From Biomphalaria glabrata (lineage: Eukaryota; Mollusca; Gastropoda; Planorbidae): a DNA stretch of 64,000 nucleotides. Location of the stretch: positions 6,441,951-6,505,950 of the forward strand of contig NC_074726.1 of assembly GCF_947242115.1 (NCBI RefSeq). The letters are read 5' to 3'. Shown here piece after piece: positions 1 through 10,301 of the stretch (within the stretch, counting starts at the first letter, position 1; each line of letters opens with the position of its first letter). The notes below the pieces were generated by a model that did not search any database, was not told the origin of the DNA, and saw only the letters and a program-made list of their open reading frames with translations. The position numbers were made by a program, and so were the translations under genes.

Positions 1-238
1 ACTTCTATGACAAAGCTAATAATAAGCCCTAAACGATAAGTCAAAGTCTTTTTTTTCCCCCCAATATTACCACTCCCCCCCCCCCAAAAAAAAAAATCTA
101 AATAAAATCTATTTTTGTTTCTCCTTTTTTAAAAATCAAAATGTAAAGTGCTAGATTTCTAATTACCTACATTCGTAGATTGAAAACTATTAATGCTGTT
201 TATTTTTTCAAATTAAATCGTTATCGAATGTAACGTAC

Positions 239-3200
239 CTGGCAGACATTCTGCATGCGAGTCCATAAATACAATAATGTTTCCCTTGGCATACTGGTAA
301 CCAAGGTTTCGCCCTTGACTGATACCTAGTCGACGTGTAGTTCTGATGAGACGTACTTTGATAAGTGATTGAATATACTTTTCCAGAGGCTGTTTTAAAT
401 GCTCTTCGAAAAAAAAAAAGTTATCTAAATTATAAGCGAAACTGTTCAGTGTATATATTATATACAGGGCTTTTTTGTGACGGTACGCACCGGTACGGCG
501 TACCGGCACCTTTTTGAAAAAAAAATTACTTTTCTTGTATTTTAACGTATATTATTAATTTTTAATAGTTAAAAGTTAGGCAATCAACTACTGAGTACCG
601 GCACCTAATCAGTGAGTACTGGCAAATATTTTATTTACAAAAAAGCACTGTATATATATATATGCTACACTACTTTCAAGTAGAACATTAAGACCTATCT
701 GTTTAAAACTTAGACTAGTTTGTCATTTTAGCCGTCGTGTTTTGTGTTTATAGTGGTATTACAGCGCCTTGAGCCTACATTTTGTTTGTTAACAGCGCTT
801 AAGAAATAAAATTGTCTATATAATATATCTATGTAATATATAAAGCAGAAAGTAAGGCGTATGTATGTATGTATATGTCTTCATTAAAAATTAAAACCAC
901 TTGACCAATCTTGATAAAACGTGGCGTAAAAGTTACTAAGATCATGGCGGAGACCGTAGTGTATGTATAATGTCCCTCCCAAAACAGGAGGGTCCTGACA
1001 ATAATAGACAAACACTACCTAATTGTATCTCTATTACAGAACGAGACTATGTAACAAATCGGCTAAACCCGTTTTTATATAGCATAGTACTCAGGACAAT
1101 GAAGCTGCCTGGTCGTGCGGTTTGCGCGCTGGACTGTCGTTCGGATTTATCGACGGTCGAGGGCTCAAACCCTGTCCGCTCCCATCCCCCGTCGTCCTGC
1201 GGGAGGTTTGGACTAGGAAGTAAACTATCTTCAACTCTGAAGGAACATCCGAAACATGTAAAACATTTTACAAGCCTACCTTTGGTTGATGCATCATCAA
1301 TCAGTAAAATTTCCATAAGCTGATAGGCTGGAGTTCTGTCTAGGACGCTGGAGATGGTTCTCAGGAGTGTTGTCCAAGCCTCGTTATGGAACACAATGAT
1401 CACCGAGGCAGCTGGGACGTCTACGTATTCCTCTCTCTGGCACCTGACAAGGGATTAAAGTATCTATATACGTCTTATAAACTCCTTAATCTCATCTTAT
1501 CTTGTACATTGCAGACCTTCCTTCAAAGGAGAATATAATTATATTCTGCCCATAACCATGTGTTAAACTAGTCTACTCTGCTAAGTAAATGATTTTACTA
1601 ATTCAGGCAACAGTACCATGCTCTTCATGCAGGGAAGAAGGAGCACTTGTACGAATTTGTCCTAGCATGTGAAATTAGAAATGTGCCTTTTTTCATCATT
1701 TAAGACAATAAGTAAACATTGGCCGCTAGGTGGAGCTCTTGACAGCTGAACAGATAAATTTACAAATGCTTCATTTAAACCGTTCGGGGTCAGTTCGTGT
1801 TTGGAGTCAGTTCTTATGTTTGGAGTCAGTTCTTATGTTTGTAGGGAGTTCTTATGTTTGTAGGGAGTTCTTATGTTTGTAGGGAGTTCTTATGTTTGTA
1901 GGGAGTTCTTATGTTTGTAAGGAGTTCTTATGTTTGTAGGGAGTTCTTATGTTTGTAAGGAGTTCTTATGTTTGTAGGGAGTTCTTATGTTTGTAGGGAG
2001 TTCCTCAGTTTGGACTGAGAGTTTTGTAAAAAAGAGAAAAAAATATTGTTGGTTTTGTAAAATGTTTAACACGTTTCTGATGTTCCTTTGGAGCTGAAAA
2101 TAATCTACTCCCGCTGGGAGACAGGGGATGACAGTGGGTATAAACCCGGAACCATTGAGAAATTATTTCTTTTACCTGACTACACAAGAATCATTAAAAA
2201 TAAGCGCATTGAGAAAGTTAAAAGTAAAACAAAAACAATTAGTAAAAATATTGCTATCGCACAGATTTATATGTTTAGGTCGATGATACGTATAATTTCA
2301 TGACTGACCTAAACTAATGTACATAATTACACTTAATATAAGCTTTGTGGGTTTTTTAAGTATACTTTCGGTGTTTTTTTTTTTTAATTTCCAATTACTG
2401 TTAGTAAATTAGCGGAGCTCTACTGTCATTAAAACATTATTTTATTTTTTTGATGAATAACTCATAAATACCATATCCATATCATATTACACTCTGATCA
2501 ATGATCTCAAGTTTAAATACTATTCCTATAATTTGATTATTAACAATGAATGTTGAAAAAAAAGACGAATTTGATCATTTCTACAATTATTTTGTTCTAA
2601 TTGATTAAGACTGTTGCATTAATAATTTGCTTAGCAAAGGCACACATTGTACTATAGAAGTATTCTTAACACAACTTAAGGAATAGTCTTCGTAAGAATT
2701 TTTTATTCCTTTTTTTTTCTTCTTATCAAATAGGTCTAGTTTTTGGATTTTTTATTTTTTTTTATAAGAAAATTGTACTCCGTATAATAATTCCAAAATT
2801 TTCAACAATGTTTGCAATAGTGTTTGTTTACAATTGTAAATTAATGGCTGCCTGGTAGTGGCAATGCATTCCCCGACTATTGACACGATGGACAAGGGTT
2901 CAAACCCTGCCAACCGCTGTCTAGAAGAACCCTGCGTCTAGAAATACCCTGCCAACCGCTATCTAGAAATACCCTGCCAACCGCTATCTAGAAGAACCCT
3001 GCCAACCGCTATCTAGAAGAACCCTGCCAACCCTTATCTAGAAGAACCCTGCCAACTGCTATCTAGAAGAACCCTTCCAACCGCTATCTAGAAGAACCCT
3101 GCCAGCCGCTATCCAGTAGAACCATGCCAGCCGCTATCTAGTATAACCCTGCCAACCGCTGTCCAGTAGAATTCTGCAGTTTAGTCTAGGGCGTAAAAAT

Positions 3201-6200
3201 ATTCATTTCTAAAGACTCGGGCGATGCTTAAAAGTCTAATCAAATCCAAAGAGTTTTTTCAACCTTTCAGAGCGTAGATCTGGCAGTCTTCTGTGGACGG
3301 AAATGACGTCACTAACCGTCACGTCAAACAAATAATCTCGCAAAGCGTTCATTTTCTCCTGCGTCTTCTGTTTGCTGGGATCCACAAACTGGAAAGGTTG
3401 ACCGTCTTCACCTGAGGGAAAAGATGTTATTTGACATGTTAAAACAGATTTAGTGAATGCTAATCTAATTTTTTGTATTTTTTTTTAAATTCGTTTGGCC
3501 ATCAGTTGTTTTTTATAAAGTACATATGTTACATTTGTTGGCCAGACCACAGTGTCCGCCAGCGGTTCTCAACCTTTTAAGCTCGGCGACCCCTTTTTAC
3601 AATCCCTCACTCTGTCGCAACTCCCCCCCCCCACCACCACACATACATACAGCAATATTTTCGATGGTCTTAGGCGATGCCTGGCAAATCGTCAATCGAC
3701 CCCCAAGGGGTCGCGACCCACAGGTTGAGAACCCCTGGATTAATGGAACCAATGGAAAATATATACAAATAAACACTTTCAAACTCTGGTCATAAGGTAG
3801 ATGGGCTCTCACAGAGTCAATAAGTAAATTTAAAATATACATTTGGCACCATCCACTGCGGTAACAAGGGTTTAGAGCCTGGTCAAGAGATGGGTCAATT
3901 TAAATTGAAACATCAGGAAGTCCTCGGACAGATAATTTTGTTAACAATAAAATGGTCACATTAAAAAAAAAAACATTCCTAAGAAAGTTCAAAGGGAGAA
4001 AAGTCTTTTTAGGAGGCTATAAAAAAAGCTGCAAGATATCAGAGTCATAGGTCATTGATCGTTAGTCATTAGATTAGTCATTATTCAATGTTCACTGTGC
4101 ATTGTTTGGAAAAGTTTGTCAGTCAAGCTACTGAAGACAAGGATTTCACGACTGTCTTAAGTTTATTATCGGAAATTCCCGAGCTGCTTTAGTAAGCGTG
4201 CCGTAAAGGTCATGTCTTTTAGGAATTTCGCTGTAAATAATTTCTGTAAGAAAAATTGTTTGAAAATTGTGTTACTTAATGAGTTTGGAAAATCTTAATG
4301 ATGTATCTAAAATGTGTTTTGTTGTAAGCCTTTAGAAATTGACGTATCTAAAATTTATTTTGTTGTAAGCCCTTAGAAATTGACGTATCAAAAATGTACT
4401 TTGTTGTAAGCCTTTAGAAAATTATAACAATTCTTTCATGGAAAATGCTAAAGGGATCCCCAAACTCTTGATATCGAGGTCCTGATTAACATGTCAAACA
4501 TTCACTCAAACCAAACCTCAAGGACGCCCGCATCTGTCACGCCTTCTGTTGAACTACACGCTGGTAATAATGGGTGGGTGGGGGGGGGGAGAAAGGGACA
4601 AAGCTTTAAGATGATTGAGATTGAAAAATCCATTGAGTATAGAGATTTTTTTTTCTGAGTCTAACCAAGAAAGATCGATTCAGCTATAGTTAGTGGCTGA
4701 GTGTTGGTGTTAGAGCGAAACAGAGATAAGGAGTCCAATCTTTTTGAAGGCTGGGACATTTCCATTCAAACATTGAGCATCATCATGAGACTACATAGTT
4801 GGTCATTGGACTAGCTGCAAAACATCTTTCTAATCAGCTGACCATCTCAAAACAGATGTGTTAAGACGATTGTGTGGTCATGCAAATTAAACACACACAA
4901 AATATGATTTCTTCCAAGTAACCCTTCCACTGGTGATTCAAATATATGCATATATATCCTTTTCCTTTCTTGTATTAAAGGTCTATTTTTTTTTTTAAAT
5001 CTGGTACTGTTGATTCTTGTTTTGTAACCGTATAACATTTGTATGCTGTTGTAGCGGAGAACCCTATAGGCTGGTCATGTTTTACAATTGCATTCTTTGT
5101 AAATAGTTAGTGTATAAAGTGGGATTTAACTAAAGTAACCGTTATTTTGGAAAATAAGGTAGTTTTTTGTTTAAGGTTATGAATTATAAACTTTTTGTTG
5201 TTATATTTTCTTATCTTTCTCCTTTTCTCTCCCCAATTTCTATGTGTCTCTCCCTGTCTCTCTGTCTCTTTTCCTCCATCTGTCTCTTTTTCCTCCCACT
5301 TTCTATCCCTCTCTGCCGTCCCTCAGTCTCTATCTCTCTCTTCTTATCTCTCAGCCTGCCTTTTTCTCTCTGTCGCTCTCTGTGTCTCTCTCTCTTTCTG
5401 TCTCTCTGTGAGTTTCTCTACCAATCTCTCTCTCTCTCTCTCTCTTTATGTTTCTATAACGGTCTCTCTCCGTCTTTTTCTCATCCTCACTTGCATACAG
5501 ACACAAGCGCGAACCAGAAAACAAATAAATTTTATTCATAACCTTGCAACAGATCATGGATCGAGTTTGTGCGTTTAGACTTTCGAATTCCAGGTAGCTA
5601 TCTGTACTCTTTCCCTTTCAGACCTTGCGATCTATAGGGCAGATGATGTAAAGGTCATCTGTTTCTGTGGCCCGTGATTAACAGGGTGTCATGTGGCAAG
5701 CACAAAGACCAACAGCCTTAACTTTCCCAAACTAAGGTCACTTACACATCAGAGCTGGGTGGACATAGAGGCGTCCTTAAAATCTCGAAATTAAAACCTC
5801 CAGTCTTCACCGAGATTTGAACCCAGGACCTCTCGGTTCAGAAGCCAAGCGTTTTTCCCTAGGGCCGGTCCTAACAATTGCGGGGCAAAACTGATTGCGC
5901 GGGGCCTAGTCTAGGTAGGAATAAGGATAATAAGTGAAAATTAAGATTTGTATTAGAAAAAAAATCTACTTTGAATTTTATTCATTCTTTACACAATTTC
6001 GATCAAATTAACTTTACTTTACGAACCTCGCAACCTATTGCATATTTATATGCCAGTGACTATAAAAGTAAATGAAGTATTATTAAATTTTATTACATGA
6101 AAGCTGACAATGCTTTTTTTCTTTTAGGATTGGCGTTTTCCGCAATGAATGACACCCACAAATGGCAATTTTTTTCTATTTTCAGGAGATTTTAATGAGT

Positions 6201-6822
6201 TTTCATGAGATTTTAATAAATTCAGATTTCTAGGAATTTTTCGTATATACTTTGCAGTTTAATAATTACACCTGGAATTAGCGGGGGCATATGAAAGCGC
6301 GGGGCCCATTACGACCGCATAGGTCGCAGTGGCCTAAGACCGGCCCTGACCATTCGGTCAGCACGCCCCTTCACATATCTGTGATTTATTTAATTCAGTG
6401 TCAGACCAGCCTTTAATGAGTAATAAGACAAAATGCTAGCGTAGTCTAGTATTTATGGGATGGGGCGAAGGGAGAGAAGCAAGTAGAATATTGTAAAACT
6501 AACGATCGCGCATGGAGAAGAGCTTACCTGGACTCCACTGGTCCCCACGCTCGACAAAACGTGGCAGCTGGACATCAGAATAATTCCATCCAGATTTCTT
6601 CACCTCTACGCCATGCACAGATTTGACCGGATAGCCATCTTCGGTGAATGTTTCGTCGATAACGAGGCCCGCCTGTACTTCGGACTCGCTTTGTTCCAAA
6701 CGAAATAAATGACTCTCACTCTCTCCGTAATTCTCAGTCCATCTCATAAGCTGGACAAAGTTGTAGACTGTAATTAAAGCCAAGGCTAAGTAGATAAACC
6801 TCTTGATCTTTCGGAGTCTCAT
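239..6822 (-). CDS. Polypeptide N-acetylgalactosaminyltransferase (GALNT), 5' part only
   Basis: Type II Golgi enzyme that starts mucin-type O-glycosylation by moving GalNAc from UDP-GalNAc to Ser/Thr. Four exons on the minus strand join in phase: 6822-6528, 3411-3264, 1443-1280 and 403-239 (257 complete codons plus one base); the last donor leads off the left edge. Visible parts: a short basic N-terminus and a signal anchor at about residues 8-25, a stem, the family signature [10 protein letters not shown] at 162-171, IDDAST at 196-201, and the metal/nucleotide-binding DXH motif as DSH at 250-252. The remainder of the catalytic domain and any lectin domain lie outside the window. Odd points: DSHAEC where most relatives have DSHCEC, and ISQGRNLG where LIRARxxG is usual. 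The start is the only Met before the membrane anchor. The class is secure; the paralogue is not assigned. Confidence 0.93.
465..650. mobile_element. Short hAT-like MITE
   Basis: A 186-bp non-coding element begins CAGGGCTTTTTTGT and ends with the near-perfect inverse ACAAAAAAGCACTG. The TIR start CAGGG fits hAT elements. It contains short internal repeats of a TACCGGCAC motif. Both flanks are TATA-rich, so an 8-bp target duplication cannot be defined with certainty. It sits in a GALNT intron. Confidence 0.6.
745..812. repeat. Dispersed repeat fragment (GTTAACAGCGCTT family)
   Basis: The stretch around GTTAACAGCGCTTAAGAAAT recurs in reverse orientation near 45187-45235 (ATTGATAAAGCGCTGTTAAC). 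That marks it as part of a dispersed, unclassified repeat. Confidence 0.4.
1103..1274 (+). mobile_element. SINE family B copy, near full length
   Basis: tRNA-derived SINE: a head starting GCTGCCTGGTCGTGCGG, a B-box-like GGGCTCAAACCC, then a body with GGAGGTTTGGACTAGGAAG and a tail ending ACATGTAAAACATTTTACAA. Other copies in the window are at 2053-2172, 2853-3215, 37835-37975, 44040-44182, 44285-44420, 53764-53940, 57926-58085 and 60925-61060. The tail ends about 6 bp from the 5' splice site of the GALNT exon at 1280-1443, inside the intron. Confidence 0.75.
1616..1690. repeat. Dispersed repeat fragment, shared with 24400-24480
   Basis: The string around CTTGTACGAATTTGTCCTAG recurs at 24430-24465 with few differences, preceded in both places by GGGAAGAAG. 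The class is unknown. The surrounding stretch 1444-1790 is otherwise intron with nothing recognised. Confidence 0.45.
1795..2012. repeat. 19-bp minisatellite, about 11 copies
   Basis: Tandem copies of GTAGGGAGTTCTTATGTTT with rare changes (GTAAGG for GTAGGG). The first units are more diverged (GGAGTCAGTT). Intronic in the GALNT gene. Confidence 0.9.
2053..2172 (-). mobile_element. SINE family B fragment
   Basis: Read on the minus strand it shows the family B body and tail: GGTTTATACCC in the B-box position, then a CTCCCAGCGGGAG-like core, and a tail matching AACGTGTTAAACATTTTAC. The flank 2175-2850 is AT-rich intron in which I see nothing else. Confidence 0.5.
2853..3215 (+). mobile_element. 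SINE family B copy interrupted by an internal minisatellite
   Basis: Begins ATGGCTGCCTGG and reaches the B-box-like GGTTCAAACCCTGCC, then is expanded by tandem repeats. It resumes the family B body as TTCTGCAGTTTAGTCTAGG, matching CTGCGGGAGGTTTGGACTAGG of the copy at 1103. It ends about 49 bp from the GALNT exon at 3264-3411. Confidence 0.6.
2905..3172. repeat. 25-bp minisatellite inside a SINE
   Basis: About ten tandem units of ACCCTGCCAACCGCTATCTA plus GAAGA, with variants such as GTCCAGTAGA near the right end. The first unit coincides with the SINE's own sequence just after its B box, so the array appears to have grown from the SINE. Confidence 0.85.
3560..3737. mobile_element. SPIN-like hAT MITE
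   Basis: A 178-bp non-autonomous element with ends CAGCGGTTCTCAACC and GGTTGAGAACCCCTG. Subterminal GGGTCGCGACCC and internal CGATGGTCTTAGGCGA are, from memory, diagnostic of the SPIN (Space Invader) hAT group known for horizontal transfer between animals. No clear 8-bp target duplication is visible. It carries a C-run and a CA-rich stretch in the middle. Intronic in GALNT. Confidence 0.8.
4300..4424. repeat. About 41-bp tandem repeat, three copies
   Basis: Three imperfect copies marked by TTTTGTTGTAAGCC, TTAGAAATTGACGTATC and similar. The rest of 3740-5195 is intron with nothing recognised beyond short homopolymers. Confidence 0.75.
5197..5475. repeat. CT-rich simple sequence
   Basis: Nearly pure pyrimidine stretch of (TCTC)n and (TCTG)n type. 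It opens long reading frames on both strands that code only for Ser/Leu or Arg/Glu runs and are not genes. Confidence 0.9.
5606..6374 (-). mobile_element. SINE family A copy split by a MITE
   Basis: SINE family A is tRNA-derived. Read on its own strand it starts GGTGGCTGAGCGGTAAAGC (A box), has GGTTCGAATCC (B box), then a body, and ends near AAGGTCTGAAAGGGGAA. This copy lies in reverse: body and B box at 5606-5858, and the remaining A-box part (ATTCGGTCAGCACGCC) at 6351-6374, separated by the element at 5859-6348. It lies in the first GALNT intron, near the exon at 6528. Confidence 0.75.
5859..6348. mobile_element. hAT-like MITE inserted in a SINE
   Basis: About 490 bp with inverted ends TAGGGCCGGTCCTA and TAAGACCGGCCCTG, and GCGCGGGGCC repeated in inverse near both ends. 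It interrupts the SINE between the two halves of its A-box region, so it is younger than the SINE. No coding capacity seen. Confidence 0.65.
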
Positions 6823-7038
6823 ACTGTGTAGATTGTCTTAGTATTTCAAGCGTAGTTTAGGTACAACTAAGTCTATAGCCTACCACTACATTACGACATG
6901 TAGTGATATGACATAGTGATGTGTAGTGTATTAACATCTTGCAGAAATGTTTTTAGTATACAAATGAATGAAGCCCTTAGAGATGTACATTTCGCTTGCT
7001 ATCCTTGTCATTTGTTTATGTATAGGAAGATAATCATA

Positions 7039-7117
7039 TTAACTCTTTCTCTCGTAATTATTTACCACATTCTAGTGGAATCAACGCTAGTATCGTCAGT
7101 TAGGAGAGAAAGAGTTA
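7039..7117. mobile_element. 79-bp TTAA-flanked MITE
   Basis: Ends TTAACTCTTTCTCTC and GAGAGAAAGAGTTAA are perfect inverses and begin and end with TTAA, the piggyBac-type target. The same terminal sequence bounds the element at 8428-8682. Confidence 0.65.
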
Positions 7118-7434
7118 AAGATAGTATTATTATTATAAAGTAAATGAACAAATATTCATTTTCTGAAACTACCGGAGCTGAGCTTATTAAGCCATTTCTG
7201 CAAGGTTTTTATTTCTCGTCAATACTTACTTTAAAAACAAATAGATTTTGTTTAAAACAATTATGAAGATGAAATTATTTTGGAGAACTTTTAGATGCTA
7301 CTGCTTTGCTATTGTGTGTTAGACATTCTGCCGCGCAATGAGCCGAACAGCCTGAGAGGATGTTAATCTACAATAAGTAAGTGCATCCTACAAGAATCTT
7401 TTCCTGGTCTCAGGAAAAGAAGACAAGCGAATTT

Positions 7435-7725
7435 TTACTTTGAAATTTAACACTCTGGCTGGCAAAAAAAAGGAGGAACTCCTCAATCCTATGAACAGAC
7501 GAAGGCTGAGTTGGTTGGGTCAAGGTGTAAAACAAAACTCATTGTCAAAAGTCATCCTTCAATGTACAAAGAAACTTGCTGAACAATGTAAAAGAATTGG
7601 CGGCTCTCTCTCTCTTGCCATCCTTCTGATCGGGAAAAATGAATGGATTTGGTTACACAAACAGTCATAGGAAGCCCACGACGCGTAAGTTATGGGACAG
7701 ATGAATGAAGGCCTACTACTCAATT
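7435..7725 (+). mobile_element. LINE 3'-end fragment (RTE-like)
   Basis: Plus-strand translation gives RRRLSWLGQGVKQNSLSKV followed by QCTKKLAEQ and EWIWLHKQS. This is the C-terminal region typical of RTE-type non-LTR retrotransposon polyproteins (RRLSWFGHVxRHDSLSK). It is a decayed fragment without a reverse transcriptase domain. A related minus-strand copy lies at 13838-14110. Confidence 0.65.
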
Positions 7726-8427
7726 ACCACAATGTTAACTGAGCGTATAGAAGGTTTTAACCTCCGTTGCATTAGTACTCCTACCGTTCCCCACAATCTT
7801 TATTATCATTCTTTGCAATTTCAACATTAAAAAGGTTTTGATTTTTTGAATAATTATGTTGTATTATGATTGTGTTATAATATGATTCTCTGACTTTGAT
7901 TGGGATTCAACACCATGTGCTTTACACGAAAAAGATCTACAAGCCAGAGCTAGTTCCAAATATCAAGTTGAAGTTCTCCACAAGACATACGAATTTACTA
8001 AGAATAAAAACAACGAAAAACAAATGGAGCGTCCATTCAATCAGTGAAGCATGACAAAAATAAAGCCACAATGTCACACTTTATTTCCCTGTACAAGTCT
8101 GAATCACGAACCACCTAGTCCACATTGACGTCTAGTCTACATTGACATCTAGTCTACACTTAGTATTTGTATGCATTCAATGTGTCAGTTGTATGTCTAC
8201 ACATATTCGAGTTTGTGTATGTGTGTGTGTGTGTGGATCTATGTTCAAATTTGCGTCCATACGGTCCAATATAGTCTAAATCGAAGAATTTCACAGTGTA
8301 ACAGCTTATAGAGCAAGGATTAGTAGAATTTTTGCTCTACTCAGTATAGACATATCATATGTGTGTGTGTGTGTTTGTCTGCGTACCTTCGTGACTGTTA
8401 TGTTCCAGTTCTTTTTATTTTTTTTAT

Positions 8428-8682
8428 TTAACTCTTTCTCTTCCGATTGACGATACGTTCGTTGATGTAACCCCATTAAAGTAACTTTATTTTTGGGCTT
8501 ATTAACTTTAAGTGGAGTTGCATAAAAGTCACAAAAGCTACCAATGTCACTTAAAGCCTACTATTTTCTAATTAAATCAAAAACGTAACTGAAGTTGAGT
8601 CGTAACAGGGCAATGAAATACAAATGGCAAAATTAATAATTCCATCTGAACGCGTTAAATAATTATGGAGAGATAGAGTTAA
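8428..8682. mobile_element. 255-bp TTAA-flanked MITE
   Basis: Begins TTAACTCTTTCTCTTCC and ends GGAGAGATAGAGTTAA, the same terminal family as the 79-bp element at 7039. The interior is AT-rich and non-coding. The GT-rich microsatellites at 8216-8236 and 8361-8374 lie just before it. Confidence 0.55.
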
Positions 8683-8754
8683 TGCTTTTGCAGTGAAGAT
8701 AACTCTGGATCGCTTATTGAATTCCCTAATTGATACAAATTTTTGGATTGACTT

Positions 8755-8950
8755 ATGTCTTGTTAAGTACAACACAGAATTGTGTAAAGTTTCAACTTGA
8801 TCCGAGAATGGGTGTGGGAGAAATAACGTGTACAAAAAATTGTTCCAGATATTTTGTTAAAAATTCATAGTCAATGACAATGCATGAATTAATCAAAAAA
8901 TTAAACAATTAGTTAATTAATTAGTAATCATTAATTAATTTTGTACTATA
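8755..8950. repeat. Dispersed repeat (GTTTCAACTTGATC family)
   Basis: Contains AAAGTTTCAACTTGATC, then AATAACGTGTACAAA and AATCAAAAAATTAAACAATT. Matching blocks occur at 14425-14475 and 17729-17905, the latter with AAGTTGAAACTTTGCACAAT. It is a multi-copy, unclassified element of at least 150 bp. Confidence 0.55.
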
Positions 8951-9387
8951 TCGCGGAAAGGGAGCCAAACACTGCCATTTAAAAATAAATGGCAGCAATT
9001 AGTGATTCTTTCCCTTAGATAAGCTTTGTTAATAAAAAAGTTGTTGTTTTTTTTTGCTTGTTTTATAGAGTTTGACCCACATCCAAATTTGTTTTAACCT
9101 CCAAAATTGATATTGTCATTATGAATGAAATTTAATGAACAATAATCAGTTATAAACCTAATCGGCTAAGTATTAATTACTCAGTAACCGATTAACAACA
9201 AATCTCCGACGGCTTTAAATAAGCAGTATATTTCTATTAATTATTATTCAGAATAATATTTTTACTTTTATAGAACATTTTTTATAAATATTGTTATAAA
9301 TTTAAGGAAAGTAGCCCAAAGAGGAAATGTCTTTAATTACAGGACATCATAAACACACAATTACATTGCATGCCTTGAGGACAGTTA

Positions 9388-9512
9388 TCGTAAGTCCTAG
9401 ATAGGAGCTTATCTCCGTTGTAAGTCCTAGATATGAGCTAATCTCCGTTGTAAGTCCTAAATATGAGCTAATCTAAGTTGTAAGTCCTAGATATGAGCTA
9501 ATCTCCGTTGTG
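9388..9512. repeat. 30-bp tandem repeat, four copies
   Basis: Four units with core GTAAGTCCTAGATATGAGC, the third diverged. Nothing coding is seen in 8960-9890; the open frames there are short and unsupported. Confidence 0.85.
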
Positions 9513-9949
9513 TTTTTCTAATGTCAACATCCTTCTCTTGGATCTGTCCATGCCTTGTGTGTAAAAGAGCGCTTTTCTTCCCGAAATATTCACACTGAGG
9601 CATTGGAAGTTTGCAAGTTCAGGTGGAACTCGATCGGTTGGAGTCACAGACGACTGAAAACGTGTTCCCCGCAAAGCCATATATAATGTCCTCTGCAGGT
9701 ACCACTTTCTCTTTCTACAGTTGGCCAGTCAGTTCTTGAGACGATGTCGTGATTGCAGCTTCGACTTCATGGCGGTTGTCGCTGACGTCAGACACCTAAT
9801 ACAGTGGAAGGTAGTGAGGGCCACTGTGGCGGTCACTTAACACAAAAGGAACTAGTGTCGACCACTGTTGTAGTTCCCAGGGTCGTTGTTCTAAGACGCA
9901 AAGTCAGCAGACCTTGTCAAGGATGTGTAGTCCGACAGAACGCCAGCCA

Positions 9950-10045
9950 CGCAGCTTGCGGAAATCTCCTCTACCATACATTTTGCAGGTACCTTTTCTG
10001 CCACGCAGTTTGCAGGTATCTTCTCTTCCACACATTTGCAGGTAT
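9950..10045. repeat. 27-bp tandem repeat downstream of the TNFR-like gene
   Basis: Three to four units around CCACGCAGTTTGCAGGTAT. The unit is a multiple of three, so several frames stay open on both strands. On the minus strand one frame gives a nine-residue repeat (CVAEKVPAK, CMVEEISAS). Its place 3' of the receptor gene at 10302-10823 raises the question of a coding 3' exon; I see no proof of one. Confidence 0.7.
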
Positions 10046-10301
10046 ATCTATCTATTCGAGGCGCCGCACGCACAGTTCTTGTTAAACGCCAGTGTGCGGC
10101 TATCAAGATTCGAGTTTCCCTCGTAGGTACTGATAGCATCTTCTGTCACCAGGTACTCTATATCTATAATAGGCTCTATATGCATTATGTATACATACAT
10201 ACTGTTAGTCAATAAGAGTTGAAAACAAAAAGAATCTTTAGATAATGATCTCGCCACGTCTAGTTGGACGTCTTCGATCGTTGTCATTATAATTTTTTTT
10301 T

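Noticed and set aside
970-1323. 117-codon plus-strand frame across the GALNT exon
   Set aside because: It spans a SINE and the antisense of a real exon; it is a shadow.
1795-3172. CRISPR-like regular repeats
   Set aside because: The repeats are head-to-tail without unique spacers, in animal intron sequence; they are minisatellites.
5167-5578. Overlapping Ser/Leu-rich (plus) and Arg/Glu-rich (minus) frames
   Set aside because: They are translations of the CT-rich simple sequence, open on both strands by composition.
7440-7670. 76-codon frame as a host gene
   Set aside because: Its sequence is the C-terminal region of an RTE-like LINE.
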